From: DATKYV01 sp035528275
Lineage (GTDB): Bacteria; Acidobacteriota; Terriglobia; UBA7540
Reading direction: 5' to 3'
Assembly (NCBI GenBank): GCA_035528275.1
Contig: DATKYV010000384.1
Span: 1 to 11,093, forward strand
DNA: 11,093 nucleotides
Part shown: positions 6,122-11,093 of the stretch, in pieces
How the letters are laid out: each line of letters starts with the position of its first letter
Position numbering within the stretch: the stretch's first letter is position 1
Notes under the pieces: model-generated
The model's database searches: none
The model's input: only the letters and a program-made list of their open reading frames with translations
Told to the model about the DNA's origin: nothing
Position numbers and translations under genes: made by a program

Positions 6122-6994
6122 CTAATGCCCGAAGCGCTTCTCCCCCGCCGCGATTCGCACGGAGAGGATGTTCTCCTTGGGCGGCAGCGGGCAGGTGGCG
6201 TAGGCCGTGACCGCGCAAGGCGGATTGACCGCTTTGTTGAAGTCCAACACCACTTCACCCTTTTCAGGAAGTGCGGTGTAGAGGAACCGCCCAGCGGGAT
6301 ACGTTTCCTTGCCCGCCGTAAGGTCTTTGAAGATGAAGAACAGCATGTCGCCGGAGTTAACGGGAACAAGGCGGAACTCGCGGCCGTCGAGCGTGAACAC
6401 GACGTAGCCCGGACTCGTGTCTTCCTCCGTCCGGCCTAAAATATTGGGGATGGAGATTTTCTTCGGCGGCCTGTAAGGCACAAACTTCGCCCGGACCCGA
6501 TAGCGTTCGTTCACCGGAAAATAGTCCAGGCCGTGAAAGTCTCGGCGCGCCGAGCTGTTCTTGTCCTTCAGCCGGATGGCGTAGCGCCCGCCGCGCTCGA
6601 TGACGAACATTGTCAGGTCGCGGATGCGCAGCAGGTCGGCCGCTCCTGAGGTGTCCGGCTTCAGCGGCGCGCTGGCGAGGAGCTGGCCATTGACGGTGAC
6701 CTTTACGCCGCTCGCTGCCTGGAAGGTCGTCTTAGCATCGTGAAACTCGAAGACCCCCACCTGGGCAGGCGCCGATCCCTTGGGTAGAACAATGTCGTTG
6801 GTTGGGTCGGCCCCAACGGTGTTTCTTCCCTCTTTCCCCCAGAAGAGCCCGACTACCGTCAGCCATCCGTCCTCGGCCTCGAGCGCGGCCTGGTGATGGC
6901 GCCGCCACAGTTCGATTTCGGCCCGGTAACCCTGCGGCCCGGCATGCAGGAATAGAAGGGTTAGTGCCGCAAGGAGGATTCGAGCAGCCGGCAA
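6122..6994 (-). CDS. DUF1684 domain-containing protein, probably exported
   Basis: A 290-aa protein. A hydrophobic N-terminus (MPAARILLAALTLLFLHAG) looks like a signal peptide, so the mature protein is likely periplasmic. DUF1684 spans nearly all the rest. Its N-terminal part reads LWRRHHQAALEAEDGWLTVV (29-48) and leads into the conserved GLFWGKEGRNTVG (49-61). The C-terminal block DFNKAVNPPCAVTAYATCPL (251-270) with PP following holds two Cys (260, 268) and the YATCPLPP signature. The family is widespread but its function is unproven. The start is TTG, fixed by GAGGAG 6 nt upstream. The gene begins 42 nt after scoB, so it probably belongs to the scoAB transcript, although a metabolic link is unknown. 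Confidence 0.9.
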   Translation of the reverse strand: MPAARILLAALTLLFLHAGPQGYRAEIELWRRHHQAALEAEDGWLTVVGLFWGKEGRNTVGADPTNDIVLPKGSAPAQVGVFEFHDAKTTFQAASGVKVTVNGQLLASAPLKPDTSGAADLLRIRDLTMFVIERGGRYAIRLKDKNSSARRDFHGLDYFPVNERYRVRAKFVPYRPPKKISIPNILGRTEEDTSPGYVVFTLDGREFRLVPVNSGDMLFFIFKDLTAGKETYPAGRFLYTALPEKGEVVLDFNKAVNPPCAVTAYATCPLPPKENILSVRIAAGEKRFGH

Positions 6995-7000
6995 TGAAGT

Positions 7001-7006
7001 CTCCTC
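7001..7006 (-). promoter_or_regulatory. Ribosome-binding site that decides the DUF1684 TTG start
   Basis: GAGGAG on the minus strand ends 6 nt before the TTG at 6994. With the signal-peptide-like N-terminus encoded from that codon, it supports TTG as the true start. Confidence 0.7.
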
Positions 7007-7036
7007 GATTTGTGGTCGGGAACGACAACGGCGAAT

Positions 7037-7690
7037 CTAAACGGCGATTGCCTTCAAATCCGCCGAAACGCTGAGCGCGGGCTCCGTCACTTTCTGCAGC
7101 TCTTCGACGGTGATCCCCGGCGCGATTTCTTGGAGCAACAGCCCTTCCGGGGTGACGTCAATCACCGCAAGCTCGGTGATGATCGTGCGCACCACGCTGA
7201 CGCCGGTGAGCGGCAGCGTGCAGCGCTTCAAGATCTTGGGTCGGCCGTCGCGCGCCGTGTGCTCCATGGCCACGATGACGCGCTTGGCCGCCGCCACCAG
7301 GTCCATGGCCCCGCCGATTCCCTTCACCATTTTGCCGGGAATCATCCAGTTGGCCAGGTTGCCCTTCTCGTCCACCTGCATGGCCCCGAGCACCGTGAGG
7401 TCGATGTGGCCGCCGCGAATCATGGCGAACGATTCGGCGCTGTCGAAATACGCGCAGCCGGGAACCTCGGAAATCGTCTCCTTACCGGCGTTGACGAGAT
7501 CGGGGTCTTCGTCGCCCTCGAAGGGATACGGCCCCACCCCCAACATGCCGTTCTCCGATTGCAGCACCACTTCGATGCCGGGCGGGATGTGGTTCGCCAC
7601 CAGCGTCGGCATGCCGATGCCCAGGTTGACGTAGTAACCGTCCTTCAGTTCCCGCGCCACGCGGCGCACGATGAGTTCACGCTTGTCCAT
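7037..7690 (-). CDS. scoB: 3-oxoacid (succinyl-CoA:acetoacetate) CoA-transferase subunit B
   Basis: A 217-aa cytoplasmic subunit. With subunit A it should move CoA between succinyl-CoA and acetoacetate (or a related 3-oxoacid), linking ketone bodies or branched/aromatic degradation products to acetyl-CoA. VNLGIGMPTLVANHIPPG (21-38) opens the family I CoA-transferase fold, and the catalytic Glu46 sits in SENG (45-48), followed by GVGPYPFEGDED. Length is normal for separate bacterial B subunits. The ATG shares one base with the scoA stop codon (TGATG), which suggests translational coupling and equal amounts of both subunits. The related PcaIJ (3-oxoadipate) transferases are similar, so the precise acid is uncertain, but no aromatic-pathway genes are nearby. 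Confidence 0.93.
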   Translation of the reverse strand: MDKRELIVRRVARELKDGYYVNLGIGMPTLVANHIPPGIEVVLQSENGMLGVGPYPFEGDEDPDLVNAGKETISEVPGCAYFDSAESFAMIRGGHIDLTVLGAMQVDEKGNLANWMIPGKMVKGIGGAMDLVAAAKRVIVAMEHTARDGRPKILKRCTLPLTGVSVVRTIITELAVIDVTPEGLLLQEIAPGITVEELQKVTEPALSVSADLKAIAV

Positions 7691-8388
7691 CAGGCCCGCT
7701 TCCTCACCGTTCTTCTCTCGATTCGTTTGGCCAGGCCGACCGCCCGAAAGACTCGCGTCACGTAGATGCTCGGCGTCGCGATGGCCTCCGGGTCGAGTTC
7801 GCCGAGTTCGACGATCTCCTCCACCTCGGCGATGGTGACCCGGGCGGCCATGGCCATGAGAGGATTGAAATTCCGCGCTGTCTTGCGATAGATCAGGTTT
7901 CCCCAGCGGTCGCCCTTCCAGGCTTTGACGAAAGCAAAGTCCGCCTGGAGCGCACGCTCCAACAAGTATTTGCGCCCCTCGAACTCGCGAACCTCCTTCC
8001 CCTCGGCAATCACCGTGCCCACGCCGGTGGGCGTGTAGAATGCCGGGATGCCGGCGCCGCCGGCGCGCATGCGTTCGGAAAACGTCCCCTGAGGAATCAG
8101 CTCGGCTTCGAGTTCGCCTTTGAGGACCAGTTCCTCGTAGAGCTTGTTCTCCCCGATGTAAGTTCCGATGATCTTCTTGATCTGGCCGTTTTCCAACCAG
8201 CGGCCCACGCCGAAGCCCTCCACGCCGGCGTTGTTGCTGATCACCGTGAGCTTCTTCGCGCCCTTCGAGCGCAGCGCCTCGATCAGGTTTTCCGGGATGC
8301 CGCAGAGGCCGAAACCGCCCACCATGATCGTCGCGCCGCTGGCGACATCGAAGATGGCGGCTTCAGCGTGAGGGAAGATTTTGTTCAC
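7690..8388 (-). CDS. scoA: 3-oxoacid (succinyl-CoA:acetoacetate) CoA-transferase subunit A
   Basis: A 232-aa partner of subunit B. The N-terminal GATIMVGGFGLCGIPENLI (18-36) is the family I CoA-transferase glycine-rich signature. Further hallmarks are LTVISNNAGVEGFGVG (47-62), a GAGIPAFYTPTGVGT segment (111-125) and LQADFAFVKAWKGDRWGNL (147-165). Length and the VNKI opening fit bacterial ScoA. The start is GTG at 8388; I see no clear Shine-Dalgarno sequence before it, but the N-terminal alignment leaves little room for another start. The 51-bp gap upstream, after the broken DinB-like gene, holds a doubled TCAGTTG and no convincing promoter. The gene is first in the probable scoA-scoB-DUF1684 operon. 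Confidence 0.93.
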   Translation of the reverse strand: MNKIFPHAEAAIFDVASGATIMVGGFGLCGIPENLIEALRSKGAKKLTVISNNAGVEGFGVGRWLENGQIKKIIGTYIGENKLYEELVLKGELEAELIPQGTFSERMRAGGAGIPAFYTPTGVGTVIAEGKEVREFEGRKYLLERALQADFAFVKAWKGDRWGNLIYRKTARNFNPLMAMAARVTIAEVEEIVELGELDPEAIATPSIYVTRVFRAVGLAKRIERRTVRKRA

Positions 8389-8408
8389 GAAACCGGTTCT
8401 GTCGGCGG

Positions 8409-8422
8409 TCAGTTGTCAGTTG
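8409..8422. repeat. Two tandem copies of TCAGTTG
   Basis: TCAGTTG is repeated twice head to tail in the short gap before scoA. Such 7-nt tandem repeats occur between genes in some bacterial genomes, but two copies could arise by chance. Confidence 0.4.
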
Positions 8423-8439
8423 CAACGGACTACGGACGT

Positions 8440-8947
8440 TCAACTCAGGCGATAGTACTTCCCCATGTTCCCGATGCGCGGGAAGAGCGCGCGGCGCTTG
8501 ATTTCAAGGATCTGCCGCAAGTGGCCGAGGTCGTGGAAGGCCCACTCGTAAACAAACTCCTCGGCTCTCATCTGGCCCACCTCGGCGTGAGTCCCCCGGC
8601 GTTGGAGTTGGGCGGGGCCGGAGCTTGCGCAGCCATCAGACGTTTGCCCGGCGCTGGCGCTCGAGCGAAGCGAGCGTGTGCCTGGGGTCCTTGCGGCTGT
8701 AACGCATCGCGCTAACGCGCGCGTCCTGGTCAAAGCGCGGCAGCACGGGATTGTCCGCTTCGAGGATCGCGTCAATGCGAGCGCGGAAGCCGTGGTATTC
8801 CACATCGTCGAGGTGGGCGATGATTTCCTGAACCAACCACTTGCCGGGCGCGGGGCGCGTCTTTATCTCCCGTGGCGACATTTCTGCGAGCTCCCGGCGG
8901 ATTTTTTCCGGCGTAGCCGAAATGATCTTGATAGCGTCCTTCAGCAT
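8440..8947 (-). pseudogene. DinB-family (DinB-like four-helix bundle) protein, disrupted
   Basis: Two reading frames together spell one DinB-like protein of about 168 aa. The first frame (from 8947) gives MLKDAIKIISATPEKIRREL, then GKWLVQEIIAHLDDVEYHG, typical of the family's first metal-binding helix (HLxDxE), and ends at an in-frame TGA (8636-8638) after LERQRRANV. The same frame continues past the TGA as WLRKLRP, and the homology then jumps frame to AQLQRRGTHAEVGQM and EFVYEWAFHDLGHLRQILEI, the usual C-terminal helix with a metal-binding His. Removing one C from the CCCC run (GGGG at 8614-8617 on the plus strand) restores the second frame. TGA is one base from TGG. Family members are thiol- or stress-linked metal-binding proteins. 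Either the gene is decaying or the assembly has errors here. The ATG at 8947 has a strong GGGGGAGG site; an upstream GTG at 8977 is less likely. Confidence 0.8.
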
Positions 8948-8954
8948 CGGACGG

Positions 8955-8962
8955 CCTCCCCC
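8955..8962 (-). promoter_or_regulatory. Ribosome-binding site that decides the DinB-like start
   Basis: GGGGGAGG on the minus strand ends 7 nt before the ATG at 8947. The in-frame GTG at 8977 has only GAGAGG directly abutting it, so the ATG is preferred. Confidence 0.65.
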
Positions 8963-9014
8963 GGGAGAATTCTCCACCCTCTCAGCCGCACAGGTCGACG
9001 TTCTATTCCGCTTG

Positions 9015-9032
9015 CTCTCGCCTTGGCGAGAG
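9015..9032. terminator. Perfect 8-bp hairpin after the M48 protease gene
   Basis: CTCTCGCC-TT-GGCGAGAG is a strong dyad about 50 nt after the M48 stop codon in the 136-bp gap before the DinB-like gene. No T-run follows on the minus strand, so it would be a stabilising or rho-dependent end rather than a classic intrinsic terminator. Its 2-nt centre also allows a protein-binding palindrome. Confidence 0.45.
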
Positions 9033-9083
9033 TCTGAGGGGCAACGGTAATTAGACCCGCAATCTCACCGACCGTCGTTTCAT

Positions 9084-9953
9084 TCACGCCTTGGGTTTCA
9101 GCATCTGAGTCTGGGCGGCGAAACGGTCCGCGAGATTGGGCCGGTCGGCGTCTTCCCAGTGCTCGGCGGTGATGGCCTTCTCAAGGCGAACGTTTCTCTC
9201 ACTCACCGGCGGGTGGGTGCGGGTCCAAAATGACTTGCCGCCCTGTTGGGTGGCCTGGTCGAGTTTGGTCAGGAACCGACTCAGCCCGGTGGCGGGATAT
9301 CCGGCGGCGTGGGCGTACTTCAATCCTCGCTGGTCGGCATCGTATTCGTCGCCGGGCGCCAGGCCCTGGTCGATGATCTTGACCAGGATGCCCTGGGACA
9401 TCTTGTTCAGATAATCGCTGCCCGGCATCTGAGCTTTGGATTCTTCCATGCCCACTCTCAGCGTCTTGTCGCGCTCGACAATCTTGAGAACGTGCTTGCC
9501 CGCGATGTGTCCCACCTCGTGAGCCAGCACGCCCCCCAGTTCCGACTCGTCCTCACACAGCGCCACGGCGCCCTTGGTGATGAAGACGTATCCGCCCGGC
9601 GCCGAGAAAGCGTTGATGTCATCCGAATCGAGAACCGCGAAGTGGTATTGAATGTCCTGCCGTTCGGACTGGGCGGCGACCGTGGCGCCCACCATGTTGA
9701 CGTAACGGGTGAGCGCCTCGTCTTTGTACAAATGGAGAGCGGCGATCAGTTTCGCCGCCACCTCCCGCCCCACTTCGCGCTCCTCCTCCACCGACATGGG
9801 CTCGAGCTTCTTTTGAACCTCTTCGGCCTTTTTGGTTGCGCGCTTCAGGCGATCGAAGATCTGGGCGTGAACGTCCGCCGGAGGGCTGAGCAGGGCAAGA
9901 GCCGTCAACGCTCCCAACATCCAGATTCCCCTTCTCGAAACGATAGGCTGCAT
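9084..9953 (-). CDS. Exported M48-family zinc metalloprotease
   Basis: A 289-aa protein with a signal peptide (charged n-region with R7-R8, hydrophobic 11-22, likely cleavage after VHA at 28-30), so it should act in the periplasm. After a charged helical linker (34-52), the M48 catalytic domain carries NAFSAPGGYVFITKGAV (114-130), the zinc site HEVGH (145-149) with catalytic Glu146, a downstream EYDADQRG (203-210) with the probable third ligand Glu203, and the conserved THPPVSER (246-253). Relatives LoiP/YggG and BepA degrade misfolded envelope or outer-membrane proteins; the TPR domain of BepA is absent here. A GGAGG site lies 6 nt before the ATG. The gene starts 17 nt after the 120-aa secreted protein gene and very likely shares its transcript. 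Confidence 0.93.
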   Translation of the reverse strand: MQPIVSRRGIWMLGALTALALLSPPADVHAQIFDRLKRATKKAEEVQKKLEPMSVEEEREVGREVAAKLIAALHLYKDEALTRYVNMVGATVAAQSERQDIQYHFAVLDSDDINAFSAPGGYVFITKGAVALCEDESELGGVLAHEVGHIAGKHVLKIVERDKTLRVGMEESKAQMPGSDYLNKMSQGILVKIIDQGLAPGDEYDADQRGLKYAHAAGYPATGLSRFLTKLDQATQQGGKSFWTRTHPPVSERNVRLEKAITAEHWEDADRPNLADRFAAQTQMLKPKA

Positions 9954-9970
9954 TTTCTTCCTCCCTACTC

Positions 9971-10333
9971 TTAGCGCTTCAGCTGGCCTTCCTCCTGGAA
10001 CTTGGCCAGATCGTCCTGTGAGATCGAGTATTTCTCCATGCCGTTCACCGCCTGGCGGTCGGCGGCGGTGGGTTTCGCGTTGCCGATCTCTTCACCCTCG
10101 CCGACGGTCTTGCTGCCTGCCGTGGTGGTTACTTCCTGCTGTTCCGAGCTCGACCCGCTGATGGCCTTGAGCCCGCCAAAGAACCCGCCCTTTTTCTTTT
10201 TCGGTTTCTCTTCTTTCTGCGGCTTCTCCTGATCCTGAGACGCGTTGTCCTGGGCCATCGCCAGGGGGACGGCGATGCCCAGCATCAACGCCGAAACAAG
10301 AACCAGCGAACCAAATCTCAGTTTACTGTTCAT
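9971..10333 (-). CDS. Secreted 120-aa charged protein of unknown function
   Basis: I recognise no named family. Residues 1-27 form a clear signal peptide ending AMA before QDN, so the mature protein of about 93 aa should be periplasmic or secreted. It starts with a Glu/Lys/Gln-rich stretch including KPKKKKGG (44-50), then a Gly/Phe turn (FFGG, 51-54), a Ser/Thr/Gly-rich middle (58-80) and a C-terminal segment AADRQAVNGMEKYSISQDDL (90-109) that looks helical. There is no Cys and no lipobox. The ATG overlaps the cyclase stop codon by 4 nt (ATGA), with AGAGG about 8 nt upstream, and the M48 gene follows 17 nt later. Position suggests a partner, substrate or inhibitor of the protease, but that is only inference. 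Confidence 0.85.
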   Translation of the reverse strand: MNSKLRFGSLVLVSALMLGIAVPLAMAQDNASQDQEKPQKEEKPKKKKGGFFGGLKAISGSSSEQQEVTTTAGSKTVGEGEEIGNAKPTAADRQAVNGMEKYSISQDDLAKFQEEGQLKR

Positions 10334-11093
10334 GACGCAGCCTCTTTCGTCCGGACGGTTTCCTTCATTCCCAAAAGCTCGTAGACGACAATCCTCTCTT
10401 CCTTGCCTTTGACAGAGATCTCCCCCAGCGGACGGACCTCCGCCAGATCGCGAATCTCCCGGTAGGTGGCTTCGCTGATGACGATGGCGGCTTTCAGCTC
10501 CTTCGTGGCGCTCTCCAGCCGCGACCCGAGATTCACGTTATCCCCGATGACCGTGAAGTCCATCCGCTGTTCGGACCCGATGTTGCCGAAAAGCATTTCG
10601 CCGGAGTTGATCCCCACGCCGATGTGGAGCGTCGGCCGCCCTTCACTCTGCCACTTTCGATTGAGTTTTTCCAGTCCTTCCACCATTTCCAGCGCCGCGC
10701 GGGCGGCCAGCTCGGCGTGATTGGCCTGCGGCAGCGGCGCCCCCCAGAAGGCCATCACGCAATCCCCCACAAACTTGTCGAGCGTGCCCTGGTGCTTGAA
10801 GATGACCGAGACCATCATGTTCAGGTGCTCGTTGAGTGTCGCCACGACGGTTTCCGGCGGCAGCTTCTCCGAAATGCTGGTGAACCCGCGAATGTCGCTG
10901 AACAAAACGCTCAGCGTGCGCTTCTCGGCCCGCAGGCTATCCCAGTTGAAGTCCTGCATGATGGTCTGCACGAGTTGGGGCGAGAGGTACTTGAGAAGCG
11001 TCTTCCGATACCGCCGCTTCTCGCGGCCTTCCGTGGCGTAGCGGGTAAGTGTTGAACCGGTAAAAGCCACGATCCCCGCCGCCAGCGGGCCGA
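10330..11093 (-). CDS. Class III adenylate/guanylate cyclase (C-terminal catalytic part)
   Basis: The gene enters from the right edge, so its N-terminus is missing; about 253 residues are visible. They begin with the end of a hydrophobic segment (GPLAAGIVAFTGSTLTR) and a basic linker with KRRYRKTLLKYLSPQLV, the usual junction between a membrane anchor (often CHASE2) and the cyclase domain. Catalytic residues are all present: metal-binding Asp in FSDIRGFT (codons 10896-10894) and in KFVGDCVMAFWG, and the transition-state Asn and Arg in NVNLGSRLES. The base-specifying pair is Lys (in LDKFVGD) and Thr (in DFTVIGDNVN), the Lys/Thr pattern of class IIIb adenylate cyclases, so cAMP is the likely product. 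The stop codon overlaps the next gene by 4 nt, indicating coupled translation with the 120-aa secreted protein and M48 protease. Confidence 0.93.
   Translation of the reverse strand, partial: GPLAAGIVAFTGSTLTRYATEGREKRRYRKTLLKYLSPQLVQTIMQDFNWDSLRAEKRTLSVLFSDIRGFTSISEKLPPETVVATLNEHLNMMVSVIFKHQGTLDKFVGDCVMAFWGAPLPQANHAELAARAALEMVEGLEKLNRKWQSEGRPTLHIGVGINSGEMLFGNIGSEQRMDFTVIGDNVNLGSRLESATKELKAAIVISEATYREIRDLAEVRPLGEISVKGKEERIVVYELLGMKETVRTKEAAS

Noticed and set aside
5305..6210. A 301-aa plus-strand open frame across the antiporter start and the 111-aa gene
   Set aside because: It crosses three minus-strand genes and their gaps, is rich in Arg/His/Gln without domains, and has no ribosome-binding site of note.
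7010..7765. A 251-aa plus-strand open frame opposite scoB
   Set aside because: It is the antisense image of a gene with an intact catalytic motif and shows no protein-like features.
8636..8638. Selenocysteine readthrough of the TGA in the DinB-like gene
   Set aside because: A frame change is needed about 20 bases later in any case, the position is not a catalytic Cys site, and I see no selenocysteine-type hairpin; mutation or sequencing error is simpler.

Overview
The window is GC-rich bacterial chromosome, densely packed with genes, and eleven of its twelve genes lie on the minus strand. Several gene types suggest Acidobacteriota or a close relative: a DUF5916/CBM9-like outer-membrane barrel protein, a DUF1684 protein, a DinB-type protein, a probable CHASE2-type class III cyclase, and frequent GTG/TTG starts. 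This assignment is an inference from gene content. I see no rRNA, tRNA, CRISPR array, IS element or phage gene.

In the direction of minus-strand transcription (high to low coordinates), the window opens inside a class III nucleotide cyclase. Its stop codon overlaps the start of a 120-aa secreted, charged protein of unknown function (ATGA overlap). An exported M48 zinc metalloprotease follows 17 nt later. These three look like one operon. A hairpin then separates them from a DinB-like gene that is broken in this sequence by an in-frame TGA and a frameshift. Next come the two subunits of a 3-oxoacid CoA-transferase (scoA/scoB, stop/start overlap TGATG) and, 42 nt on, a DUF1684 protein read from a TTG start with a strong Shine-Dalgarno sequence. 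This trio is probably co-transcribed. After it come an unrecognised 111-aa protein with a faint Hfq/Sm-like look, a CPA1 Na+/H+ antiporter, and a CDP-alcohol phosphatidyltransferase (probable PgsA) with its own near-consensus promoter and almost no leader.

The only plus-strand gene (3004-3543) encodes a small polytopic membrane protein with an HEGGH zinc-protease-like motif. It converges on the phosphatidyltransferase gene over a hairpin. It also diverges from the large DUF5916 gene across a 315-bp regulatory region holding two good promoter candidates and two dyad-symmetric sites. The left edge holds the start of a lipoprotein resembling di-haem cytochrome c peroxidases.

Most of the window is envelope or housekeeping biology: membrane lipid synthesis, ion homeostasis, an outer-membrane barrel, exported and membrane proteases, and ketone-body/acyl-CoA metabolism. 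I see no obvious defence or mobile system. The items most worth pursuing are the cyclase-secreted protein-M48 cassette, the Hfq-like 111-aa protein, the HEGGH membrane protein with its divergent control region, and the near-leaderless pgsA promoter.
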